Positions 24,901 through 35,723 of a stretch of 64,000 nt of DNA are shown here, piece after piece; position 1 is the first letter of the stretch; each line of letters begins with the position of its first letter. Under the pieces are notes generated by a model that did not search any database, was not told the origin of the DNA, and was given only the letters and a program-made list of their open reading frames with translations. This DNA comes from Lycocorax pyrrhopterus obiensis (lineage: Eukaryota; Chordata; Aves; Passeriformes; Paradisaeidae), in assembly GCA_014706295.1 (NCBI GenBank), contig JACSVZ010000004.1:13030484-13094483 (forward strand), in the 5' to 3' direction. A program made the position numbers and the translations under genes.

Positions 24901-27900
24901 TTCTGTGAGCATTAGTGGGTGTCCTTGGGGAGCAGGAGCTTAGCTGAAAACTGGTATTCTTTGTACAGTGCTGTGTGCTGGGGGACCTCCCAATTGACTG
25001 AAACAAAACTGTTTTGATCAAACAAATCTAAGGAGTCGTTTTGTTAGATAACTGTCTTAAAGGATCTTCACTTTCTTTTTTTTTAAAGGAAACTAGTCTA
25101 TGAAGAACTAAATCTAATTCCTTGCTTACGTTAATAGTGATTTGCTTTTCAAGACATGGGGATGTCTATTCTGAAATGCTGATAGATACTACTTTAAAGG
25201 TAGATGCTGTGTGACTCAGCACAACTTTTGTTTATAAATATATTTATAAAGATATTATCTGTTAAAAAAGCTTTGAGAGTTCAAGGATTGGTATTTAAAT
25301 ACAAGCAACGGTTGAGTTGTCTTTGTTGCTGGGGATGACAAAAACATGCCTTTCATCTCTTATTACTTTCACATAAGTAGATCTTTAGTCTAAGGAGACT
25401 CTTCAGACTGGCTTTCAGATAAGCCTCCCCACCCTGATGCTGGGCTGAAGTGTTTGAGTCACTGCAGACTGGAGACAGATGTGGGCTTTTTAGTCTGTAG
25501 AAATGTTATTTTCGAGATGAGAACGATGCCACAGTACTTTAGCAGCAGATTAGTTACTCAGCAGAATGCAAAGCATGGTAGTTTGCTAACCCCTGCTTAT
25601 TATGCAAGCCTGTGTGTGTGCCCTGTAAGTGCTCCACCAGAATAAATGCTCCTGGGAGAATGTGGGCTTGAACTGGACCGTGTAAAACTGGAGTCTGTGG
25701 GAACCGAGCAAACAAAAACATGGTCATGGCGTGATAGCAGAGTTAACTGCCTTCATGCAAGCCCAAGCCCATGTTGTTGAACATAATCTTTGTTTCTGGT
25801 GAAGGTTGAGTCCTTATGTTCTTACACTGTGCCAAAGTTAGTTGTAGGGGTGCGGTCTTGGAGCCCTGTGATGGGAATGCAATTACTTTCTGCTATTCTA
25901 AAAGCAGCTTAAGTCCTGAGTGCCGTCTCTGAGTGCTCTTATGCGAAAATGCCTGGTCTTCTAGCAGGAGCCAGTGTGCTCGACCCATTATGACTCCTCA
26001 AACAGACAGTTGCTGGGTGTTGTGAATATTGGGATTATAAAACCAAGAGTATGGAGTTTCTCTTAAACTGTAATGCTGTTTTTTATGAAAGTGTTTTCCG
26101 TTTAAATCAAGACCAGCTCTAAGGATACTTTGCAAGTTTTGATTTTGTGCTCACATTCTTTTGTCACCTTTTTGATGACAATTCTTAGTAATTTTTTTAG
26201 AACTTAAAACATCAGTCATGCCGAGAGGTCTGGGATAGATTGATTTTTTTTCATTTCCTTTGAAGTTGTGCGTGCACGTTGGGTTCTTTGTCTAGAAGAA
26301 GTGGTATCCGTTCATGAAAGGACTGGTCTGCGTTGTCCTGCTTCTACTGAGAACCTTCCTGAGTTACAGGCGTGTGTTTACAGCAAGATTCCAAAGCCTG
26401 GTTCCTTGGAGAGCGGGTCGAGTTTTCTGGACACCTCCTGAATGGCTGTGTTGGCTGGTAGTGAGCAAATGAGAGTTCGGGTAGCTGAAAAATGCATTTT
26501 AACTGGGTTGCTCATGCATGTAAATACAGCCACCTCTGCTGCAGCTCTGCTATCATTGTGTGGCTGGGAGATGAAAGGCTCGCCTCGGGGCGCTGACAAA
26601 TGAGGTCTGGCAAACTGTGTGTGGCTCGAAATGTTACTTTCCAAAGGCATCTGCTCCGGTAAGGAGTCAGCAAGGCAGGGGGATGAGCTAATGCCTCAGA
26701 CACGTCCGTGTGAAATTCGGTGTCTCACTTTAAATTGCCTTAAAAGATAGCTTTTAAATTTGGGGGCAGGAGGGAAACTGACCTTTCAGTGACTGACAGT
26801 TCGGGGGTGGTTGTTTTTTTTTTTAAACGCATTTTCTGCGGCAGTACTCCCATATAGCTGAGGTCAGGGACCAAAGGAATAAACAAATTTCATCAGGGAT
26901 TGTTGGTTTGTGCCCGGAGGCGAACCTTCTGTGCTTGGTCACACAGCAGAGCCGGGTGACGCGTGAGTAAAACCGTGCAAATAACCAGCCGTGGCTTCAG
27001 CAGAGCAAACAGCTGCTCTGCAAATAGCTCCTTACCCACCACAGATGTTGATCATCCCATGAATGTCCAGACTGGGATTCCACAGCAGCTTTGGTCCATA
27101 GAACAGCTGGCTGCTGGTCCCTCTTGCCTCTAGCACCGATTCCAGTGTCTCTGAGCCTCAGCTGAGCTGTTCCCATTCACCAGTGCATCAGAAAACTCCA
27201 TGTTCTGGAGTGCTGTTGATGTGGTATTCCTCCTGGTTAGTGTGCTGAGATGGCTTCACAAAAGGTCAGCTGAGTGTTACAGGGAGTGAAATGGAAGGAT
27301 TGAGAGCTCCCAAGAGGGGTGAGGAGAACGATGGGAGTGAAAGAACCAGTTAGATTGGCTTAGGTTGCCATGGAACCACAGCCTAAAAAACTCTCATCTT
27401 GGAATTTCCCTGATATGCTTATAAAAACCTCCTGTCTGTCCCGTTAAACACCCTGTAATGTGCATGCTATACAATATTTACCTAAAAACTAGGTAAAACG
27501 AATACATTTGTTTCTGTGTTGTTATAGTTCGTATGGATGATACAGAAAGTGTGGAACCAGAGATTGTAGATGATATTCTTCCTAGAAGCCTGTAACACTC
27601 TGGTAGCCTCCCAAACAGAGTAGCCAGACCTGAACACATGGTACAAGGTGTAAATTATATCATGGATTTATAAAACTCTGTTGTAATTGCTAACACTCTT
27701 AAAGTGCTGATGTTGGGGCACGGGTTCAAGAAGGGATCAGCATTTAAAGGCTTACTCCAGCAGTAAGCATGGTTCAGTGAGCTGTAGCTGCTCCAAATCA
27801 ATACATTCTTAAGATGCCTTCAGAATGCATCCAGGTGACCAACCCGTGAAACACAAATACTGAAACACCTCCTGGATATGATTCTGCTGGTGGTGAGAAT

Positions 27901-28828
27901 GGACTGTTTTGATTTCACAGAGAAGAGTGTTTTCTTTCCTCATTCTTTTGACTCCTGTATTAAGCTTCCTTCTTTTCTGACTCTTCAGTCCCTTCTTCTT
28001 TTTCATTTGTTTTAAACTTATTTTTTCTCTTTAGATCTTTCATGCTCCCCTTATTTTCCTCTCTACAGTTGATCATGGATGTTATAATTGGCTTTGGGGA
28101 AGAGGATTGTTATACAGTTGCAGCTTTACCTTCTACTTGTGGGGGTTAATAAATTTGTTCTCCAAGTTGAGCTTCAGTAGAGGGACGTTCTGCACTGTCA
28201 CACTTGGGAAGAGCACGTGTGTAGGTGTCACTGGAGCATTAATAGTAAACTGCATGGCCACCTTCCTCAGCCAAAAATAGTATAAGAAAATGGTTTTACT
28301 GGATATAGACAAATAACACTTGGACTTCAGCAAATAAAAAGATCCTTCAGCTCATACTCTGTGTTGGAGTATCTACCTAGACTGTAGTAATTAATTTATT
28401 TTCTTGAACTGCAAATTGCATACGTCTTGGCGTTATTTTATTTCGCTGAACACTACTATTGATGTCAGCCAGTCTACAACTTCTAAAAGATTAGATATCA
28501 GCAATTCTCCATAATAATATTTCATCAGTACCTGTCTTACAACATAACGAATGATTTTTAAAGACAACCATTTTTTATCTGTTGTTGTCTGTTTTTCTGT
28601 GCTTATATGAATCTTTGTTTGAACTCTCTGCAGTTCCCCTCACACCAGCAGTCCCATAAGTTTCTATCACGGCCAAATCCTCCCCCTAATTTCTGTAACA
28701 AACTCCAGCTGCTTTGAAGCTGGACATTGCGTGTATTGTTCCTCTACCTCAGCCCGATGCTAAAGCAAAAATAACTTCGAGGAATGCCAGACCATGGAGT
28801 TGCTAATGTTTTCCATTTGTCTTATTTA
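21961..28828. other. SRP9-EPHX1 intergenic sequence, no gene recognised
   Basis: May include alternative SRP9 3' UTR up to about 23.6 kb. The remainder is ordinary non-coding sequence with short unsupported frames on both strands. No recognisable repeat family or RNA gene was found. Confidence 0.45.
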
Positions 28829-28829
28829 G

Positions 28830-29340
28830 AATCACAGAATATCTCAAAGTGGGAGGAACCCTTAAGGATCATCAATTCCAACTCCCTGCTCCTCACAGGA
28901 CTACCTAAAGCTAAAATATATGATCAAGAGCATTCTCCAGATGCTCCTTGAACTCTGACAGGCTGGATGCCATGAGCACTTCCCTAGGGAGCCTGGTCCA
29001 GTAACTGACCACTCTGTGAAGAACCTTTTCCTAATGTCTGATCTGAATTGCCTCTGATGCAGCTTCATTCCATTTCCTTGTGTCCTGCTGCTGATCACCA
29101 GAGAGAGGAGATCACCATCTCTTCTGTGAGGAAACTGCTGGGCTGTGATGAGTTCACCCCTCAGACTTTCACCCCTCAGACTTCTCCAAGCTGAACAAAC
29201 CAGGTGACCTCAGCTGCTCCTACTGAGTCTTCCCCCTGAGGCCTTTCACCAGGTTGGTCACCCTCCTCTGAACACGCTTTAATAGTTTTATGTCCTTCTT
29301 TCATTGTGGTGCCCAAAACTGCAAACAGGACTCGAGGTGA
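28830..29340 (-). mobile_element. CR1 LINE, antisense, first part (interrupted by an LTR)
   Basis: Starts with AATCACAGAAT, the reversed CR1 3' end. The minus strand encodes decayed CR1 ORF2 C-terminal sequence, for example TQGNGMKLHQRQFRSDIRK and RFFTEW. It is older and more diverged than the SRP9-intron copy. A 15-bp segment is duplicated in tandem at 29152-29181. The CR1 stops at CTCGAGGTGA (29331-29340), where an LTR begins, and resumes at about 29704. Confidence 0.88.
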
Positions 29341-29703
29341 TGTCGCTGTTCTCCCCACGGACGAGTAGAGAAATGACAGTCCAGGCCCAGGGGTTAATGG
29401 AAGCGCTTTAATGAATTCTCAGAAGGCTTTTATATGTTAGTTTGCAAAAGTGTATTAAACGGCATAAGGTAATTGGTTTTTTGCCATCCACCCCTTAAGG
29501 GGATTGGCCAAGTTCTAAGACACCCATCTCTGAATGTTTTTCTAGTTAGAACCATAACAATTCTGCAAAACAACCTGCAGCTGCAAGAAGTTTACAAAAC
29601 TGTAACATTGTTTTGAGTTACTTGCATGGGAAAGACAGAACTCTCACAAAAATGCTGCAGAGAGCTGAAGAAATTCTCTGCTGAAGCTTTTTCAGCATCC
29701 ATA
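29341..29703 (-). mobile_element. Solo LTR (avian ERV), antisense, inserted into a CR1
   Basis: The insertion begins TGTCGCTGTT on the plus strand, which is the reversed ...ACA end of an LTR. On the minus strand it carries TATAAAAG (29434-29427) followed by ATTAAA (29412-29407), the promoter and poly(A) signal order expected of an LTR. CR1 sequence lies on both sides in continuous order. AGGTGA before (29335-29340) and AGGGGA after (29704-29709) could be a diverged target-site duplication. The distal edge may be 29701 or 29703. No internal retroviral genes are present. Confidence 0.7.
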
Positions 29704-29800
29704 AGGGGAGGCTGCACCAGCACTGAGTAGGGCGATCATCTCCCTTGACCAGCTGTGATGCTGTGCAAGATGCACCCCAGGACAAGGATGGCCTTTTGCC
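29704..29800 (-). mobile_element. CR1 LINE, antisense, second part after the LTR
   Basis: AGGCTGCACCAGCACTGAG, then CTCCCTTGACC and GATGCACCCCAGGACA, continue the CR1 consensus exactly where the copy at 28830-29340 stopped. The distal edge is blurred by divergence. Confidence 0.7.
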
Positions 29801-29999
29801 TTTAGTGGTATTTGCAGCTCTGTGTTGTCCTCTGATAGGCTGTGGGATTTGTATGATTTTCACAATAAACAGCCAAACCAGTTCCAGCTAGGAGGGATCC
29901 ATGTAAAGAACTAAACCTGGTATAATCTTCCTCTGTTCTCTGTCTGTTTGAGGTACCTGCTTTGCTCATTGCTCTTTACTGCTGCTACTGCTATAAGGG

Positions 30000-30100
30000 A
30001 TCATGGAATTGTTTAGGCGGGAAAAGAGCCTCTAAGATCATCAAGTCCAACCATTAACTCAGCACTGCCAACCCCACCACTAAGCTATGTCTCTTGAGTG
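30000..30100 (-). mobile_element. CR1 LINE 3'-end fragment, antisense
   Basis: GATCATGGAATTGTTTAGG, then AAGATCATCAAGTCCAACCA and CAGCACTGCCAACCCCACCA, match the reversed 3' end of songbird-type CR1. Only about 100 bases remain. Confidence 0.75.
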
Positions 30101-30455
30101 TTCAGTGCTGCTAAAGCACAGAGAAAAACTACTGTTTAATTGTCAGTTTTAGAGGGTGGACACCCACAGGAAAATGCGTTTGTCAGAGGGATATCTCCAC
30201 AATAGGGACTTGGAACTACCCTGTCCACCTCAAAGGAGGAAGAGCTGGGAGGCCCTCAGCGGTCACAGGGTGCTCTCCTGGATGACTGAACACACCTGTT
30301 TTCAGAGCATGGGACAGGATGAAGTACAACACTACCCCTTCAGCAAGTTACACAGGCTGGAGTTACTAACTAGAGATTGGAATTGGCATCCTTGTAACAA
30401 ATAGAGGACAGAAGAAATGCAAATTTTCATGAGTTAAAATAGTCAAATAGAGTAT

Positions 30456-31033
30456 TGTGCTGGCTTTGGCAGGAGTAATTTTCTTTGCAGTAGCTGGTAT
30501 GGAGCTATGTTTTGGATTTGTGCTGAAAACAGTGTCGATAACAGAGAGATATTTTTGCTATTGTTTAGCAGAATTTGCACACAGCCAAGGCCTTTTCTGC
30601 TCCTCACCCCACCCCAGCAGTGAGCAGGCTGGGGGTGCACAAGGAGCTGGGAGGGCACACAGCCAGGACAGCTGAACCCCCCTGACCAAGGGGACATTCC
30701 ACACCACAGGGCGTCATGTTCAGCATATAAAGCTGGGGGAAGAAGGAGAGAGGGGGGGTTGTTTGGAGTTGCTGTTTTCCCCAGTAACTGCTATGTGTGA
30801 TGGAGCCTTTCTTTCCAGGCTGGACACCTGCCTGCCTGTGGGAAGCAGGGAGTTAATTCCTTGTTTTGCCTTCCTTGTGCACACGGCTTTTGCTCTACTT
30901 CTTAAAGTGTCTTTATTCCTATCCATGAGTTTTCTGACTTCTACTCCTCTGATTCTCACCCTGATCCTGCTGGTGGGAGAGTGAGTGAGTGACTGTGTGG
31001 TACTTGGCTGCCAGCTGGGGTTAAACTGTGACA
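30456..31033 (+). mobile_element. Solo LTR (avian ERVL-like), 578 bp, with 5-bp target duplication
   Basis: Begins TGTGCTGGCTTTGGCAGGAG and ends GTTAAACTGTGACA, so it has the TG...CA ends of an LTR. AGTAT lies immediately before it (30451-30455) and again immediately after it (31034-31038). A five-base duplication is typical of ERVL-class elements. A TATA box (TATATAAAG, TATAAA at 30726-30731) sits at mid-element. The sequence resembles an LTR family I know from songbird genomes. There is no internal region or second LTR, so this is a solo LTR left by recombination. Confidence 0.9.
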
Positions 31034-31038
31034 AGTAT

Positions 31039-31784
31039 CTGGGTGGTAGCTGTAATAAAGGGTTATGACCTTGGCACACAGCACAGTTGCATTTTTAATT
31101 TTCATCCTATAGAAGTTATGTTTACCATGAAATTCAGCACAGTCTTATTTGTGTGTAAGTGAAATCCCTGTAGTCCTACAGAAGAAAGATGGACTGCTAA
31201 TGCTTTTGGTGTGTCAAGAAAAATAGTACAGAGCAGTTTGTGAAGATAGATGTCCCAAAAGGGGTAGAAATTAGCACATTTGGTGTGGAAGAATAAAACA
31301 AACCAAAAAAAAAGGACAAAACTTGCTTACAGAACAGTTTAGGGACGTTACTTTAAAGAAGACTAGTTTTTGATTTAGTTACTATTGCTGCTCATAACAA
31401 AAGAGCCTGAGAGCTGCACCAAAGGCTCTGGGCAAAGGACTGCTTGAGCAGACTGTGATGATTGGGCAAAAGAGGTTGAAAGATGTGAAAGGAATCATTA
31501 TCTGTGATCACAAGTCTGTCTGTTGAGACCCCAACAATCCAAACAGGAGCTGAGATGGAGTGGAGGTGATGAAAAAAGAAGATTGCATCTTAGGAGTGAA
31601 GTGATAGGTGAAAACTGAGATTGAAAAACCTCAGAGATTATGAAGAATTTAATATTTGCTTGTTATGTTTTTCCTGGTGGGATGAGTTGCCACAGCTTGA
31701 CCTTCTGGGGCTTGTTCAGATCTCTCTGCCCAAGTTAGGAAGACAGGCCTTGGAGAACACAGGTTCAGGGAAAAAGCAGCCCTG
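31039..31784. other. Intergenic sequence before the EPHX1 CpG island
   Basis: Non-coding, AT-rich sequence with a short A-run near 31302. Nothing recognisable lies between the solo LTR and the CpG island. Confidence 0.5.
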
Positions 31785-32530
31785 TTAGGCGCATTTTCGG
31801 CGCGTCCCTCCTGTCGGGCACAGCCGTGCTGCACAGGACAGCGGCTGGGGATGGGCAGCAGCCTGTGTTCCCCTCGAGCTCTACTCCCACGCGGGGAGCG
31901 CTGCTGAGCCCGGCTGAGGAGCCGCTTCGGAAGCCCGCAGGCGGTACCGCACAGCGGCTGTGCCCTGATCCCGGCGGGGCAGCCGGGAGTCGGCGCCTGC
32001 AGCCCGGGGAGCGCTCGGGGAGCGCCGCGCCTCGGGAGCCCAGCGCTCGGCGGGCGCTGCGGGGCCTGAGGGCACAGAGCCCGCGCCACCGCACGGCCCC
32101 TGTCCCCCGCCCCGGCGCTCCCGGCCCCGGGCAGAACTGCATCTCCCGGCGGGCTGCGGAGGGAGGGCACGGCCGGGGGGTGGCCCCGGAGGCTCGGGAG
32201 GCTCGGGAGGCTCGGGGAGCTCGGTGCCCGCTCCGGCCCGGCCGGGGGGTGGCCCCGGAGTCTCGGGAGGCTCGGGGAGCGCGGTGCCCGCTCCGGCCCG
32301 GCCCGGCCCGGCCCAGCCCGGTAGGTGAGAGCGGCGGGCGCAGTCCCGGGATGGGGGGGGCCGCGGTGAGGCGGGACGGGCTGGGCTTGGGATGTTCCCC
32401 GGCGGGATGCGAGCGGTGCCCCGGCGGGGAGAGGAGGCTCAGCTTCCCGTGCGGTGAAGGGAATCCGCTTTTCCAAGCGATTCCGTGTGCCCAAGCCCGC
32501 GGGCGCTGCGCCGACGGCCCGTGAATGCCA
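31785..32530 (+). promoter_or_regulatory. EPHX1: CpG island, probable EPHX1 promoter and non-coding exon 1
   Basis: A 750-bp CpG-dense, GC-rich block in otherwise AT-rich DNA, 12 kb upstream of the first EPHX1 coding exon and on the expected side. EPHX1 genes have a non-coding first exon, in human with distant alternatives, so this is the best candidate. No TATA box is seen. CCCGGTAG|GTGAGA at 32325 is a good donor, and GCG|GTGAGG near 32366 is another. Long frames on both strands here reflect base composition. It could also drive an unannotated non-coding transcript. Confidence 0.55.
32173..32301. repeat. GC-rich tandem duplication (69- and 60-bp units) in the EPHX1 CpG island
   Basis: Copy 1 (32173-32241) and copy 2 (32242-32301) both begin CCGGGGGGTGGCCCCGGAG and end GCCCGCTCCGGCCCGG. 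Copy 1 has one more 9-bp GGCTCGGGA unit than copy 2. G-runs give it G-quadruplex potential. It lies just upstream of the proposed exon 1 donor. Confidence 0.85.
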
Positions 32531-34181
32531 GGGATTTAAAGGGAGCGCGGTATGCCTGACAATGGGAATTGTTCAAGTCTGAATAACGCGGTGGGTCGGC
32601 TGGGGACTTTGTGTTGGTTTCGGCAACAGGAAGGCCATAATCTGCATTCGTGGTGGGGGAGTGAATGCGGCATTCCCAACAGCGTGCTGGAGCCAGGGGT
32701 GCTTTTCCAGGGTAAGGTCCCTGATAAGCGGGACTTACCAGTGCTTTTGGAAACAACAATTTTAGTTAGCGTTCCTTGGGAATGTGGCCGGGTTTCCCTG
32801 TTTAGTTAGAGTAAGTGGCTTTAACTATTGGCATGTTAATGGTTTCTGTTTGGTTTATTTACTCATTTTTAAACGGGGATATGAAATTGAAGTTTTCTTT
32901 ATTTACGGATAATTTTGCCAGACCGGAGAATGGTTTGATTGAGTACTTTATACATAATTCCCTTTGCTGAACAAGCGTTTTAGGCATGAGAAGAAAACCT
33001 TTTAATGCACGTATTTTGTTGCATAATTGAGCAATCTGCAAAGACTAAGCAAATTATGTACTCTCTGCTCAAGCTGGGTTTAGTTTGTCAGAATTCAGTT
33101 GGGATTTCGACTGCCTAGCTGTTAAAACATACCATTCTCGAATGCATTGCTTAATTTTCCAACTCTATGGAGTTAGGCTGCTTTCTCTTCCCTTCTCTTC
33201 CTAGCATAACTTTATCTAAAATAAGAGAACTTGCCTAGTTATTTTAGGTGAACCTACAAGATAGGATCAGTCTTAGAAGCCAATGTCTCAAAGTTACTTA
33301 GAGAGCCACAAATGCAGGGTTCGTATTTTGATTGTCACTACTCTTTGCAGATGCTGTGCTTCTCCCCTGGAGCGGATATTACTCCTGTTTGAAGTAAGCT
33401 AAAACTGAGGCTTGAGTGCAGAGATTGCTAATGCTTATTGAAAATCGATGGAAGATAGGCCCCAAAAGCAATTAAGCAGCTTTGAAAATCAATCCACAGT
33501 TGAAGTTGTCCAAGGACAGGGATTAGATCTTTGTCCGAGCTGAAGTCTTTGTGGGGACAGTCGTGGCACAGTGTCAAGTTCATGTCTCTTTGTTCTACAT
33601 CTTTTCCAGTCTGAATTCATATCACACTTGTGTGTGATTTCCTTAAACTCTGCTGGCTTGTTATTTCTTCCAGAGTTTGTTACTTAATTTCATGTGATCA
33701 TAGTTTTGAAGTTAACAATTTGAAATAGAGCATGGTTGGTAATAACCAGTGCAGCCAGAATCCACATGCAATTTGTCTGTATGAATTGCCCAAAATAGGT
33801 TTTGGATTACTGGGTGTTTTCAAATGCTTTTTTGCCTCCTGTTGATTTACTGTACTTTAAGTATTTGGTCATCCTGTAGGGCAATATCATTCTTTTCAGC
33901 CCGTTTGTTTATCCAGGGTTTCAGCAAAGCTTTCAGATAGTATTTTTAGGCATAAAATGGCAATGTTTTAATCTTGTAAGCACTGTGAAACAAGCTCAGG
34001 CTCCTTGGTGGAAGGACCAATTTGTTCTGAGTAATTACAATGGGTAAATTAAAAGGTTTGGGGTAATAATTCTGGAATGGTGATGCTCCCAGAAATTCTT
34101 GTTGCTTCAGTAATAGTTTGTCAAGTAATTTGTTGGTGGAGAAGTAACAAAGCAGGGCTGGGGTTGGTAGGTGAAGTACAT

Positions 34182-34273
34182 CTTACAGCTCTAGGCAGAG
34201 TAAAGTGATTATCTTACATATTCCTGTGCACATTTCTTGCATTATAGTTGGAGTGTTCAAATTCCGTGGCCAG
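34182..34273 (+). repeat. 92-bp repeated segment, copy A
   Basis: Starts CTTACAGCTCTAGGCA and ends GTGGCCAG. It aligns without gaps to copy B at 35632-35723 with 17 mismatches (about 81% identity). The CTTACAG at the front resembles a 3' splice site. Confidence 0.85.
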
Positions 34274-35631
34274 ATGAGCAGAGGTAAAGCCTTACCTTTG
34301 TGGTGGAGTGTCCACTACTTCTTTGAGCCTGCAAGGGTATTTTCTTCATGCCATGCACAATCCCAGATCCAGGGCAGTCTTCTTTAAAGTGCAACTTCCA
34401 AATGTGGCAACTAGATCTCTAATTACTGTGTAAGTCCCTGAAGAAAAGTCACTTGGAAAGTAGAGCATCTTGCTTCTCTCTGAAGAGCTTTGGTCTGCTT
34501 GTAATTAATGTTGAAAATACTTTTTTCCCTTCTGAATACTACTGCTGAAAAAGTCCTGAGTTCTTCCTCTGAACACATTATTTTTAATTAAAAGCATCAT
34601 TGTGTGTGTAAATGGATATTTACAAAAATAGTAAAGCACAAAACATCTTCTTCTAAAGTGGCATTTGCTTTAATATCTTGGTCATGCTAGGCATAGCAGG
34701 ATGGCTGACAGTGATTTGAATATACCCTGGGGTTTATGGTTGGTTTTTGAAGCAGCATTCTCACTTTTTATATGTATTTAAGTGCATTGTTATTGATTAA
34801 ATGCTTTCTGATTGGCAGGTCTGGGAGTATTTTTGTGGGAATTGTGGTGGCCATGCTTGTTAGTTGCTCTTTTTGGTAGTGTGTTTGCCACAATGAAGAA
34901 ATTACCTGTGATCATGTTTATGAAGGGATCCTGCTGGATTAAAGAACAGGTTTCCTTTCTGAAAAGTGAGCTGTTTTCCAACATTCCTCCAATTGTTTTT
35001 TTTAAACATCTCCGAGGGAGATTATTAGGCCATAGGACAAGAAAGGGCTCAGCAAAATATTGAGTTTTGTTGTTCTTTCTCTGTCTCAAGCAATTCTTCT
35101 CACATTTATTGCACCCAGCAGTCAAATTTTGTTCATCTTGTGAATTCTATAGTGAAGACACGTAACTCTTGCTCTCCCTGTTTCTTCTGTATCTGCAGCC
35201 CAGGTGTGCTTTGCTGTCTGATAGAAGACAAATCTTCCTCTCAGGTAAAACACCATGTATGATGAATCAGAACCCAAGCTCTGTTGAAGGACCTCTTGGG
35301 TGCTTCATCCAGAGTGTTAATTGCTCTAATCTGGTGGGTACAGGTAGTGCACTTTTCCAGACGAAGGCCGTGAATCCAGAACAGAACTTAAACATTTGTT
35401 ATTAAGAGAGAGATTAAGTAGTAAGAATTGTTCTTGTTACATGTTTACTCTGGCACATCCTTTTGGTGTTGCAGTTATTTGACAGAAAATGATGACTACC
35501 ATCTGTTCCCCTCCTCTGGCATCATTCAAAGTTCCTTTCCTCGTTGGGAATGAAGTCTTCGTAGAGAGATAACAAGTTTTGATCTCTTCCTGTTTCCATA
35601 GTCACAATTAATATTCCTTTTTCCTTTTACA

Positions 35632-35723
35632 CTTACAGCTCTAGGCAAAATGAATTGATTATCTTATCTATGATTTTGCACATTTCTCGCATTATACTTG
35701 GAGTATTCAGGTTTTGTGGCCAG
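35632..35723 (+). repeat. 92-bp repeated segment, copy B
   Basis: Ungapped match to copy A, 1,450 bp downstream in the same orientation. It is preceded by a pyrimidine-rich tract (TTTTTCCTTTTACACTTACAG). The purine-rich minisatellite begins directly after it. Confidence 0.85.

Noticed and set aside
29368..30126. GAGAAA at 29368 and 30121 as target duplication of a 750-bp LTR
   Set aside because: The span would include resumed CR1 and a separate CR1 3' end; the LTR edge at 29341 with CR1 on both sides fits better.
31649..32524. 281- and 232-codon frames on opposite strands in the EPHX1 CpG island
   Set aside because: Same cause: GC composition and tandem repeats; no protein family features.
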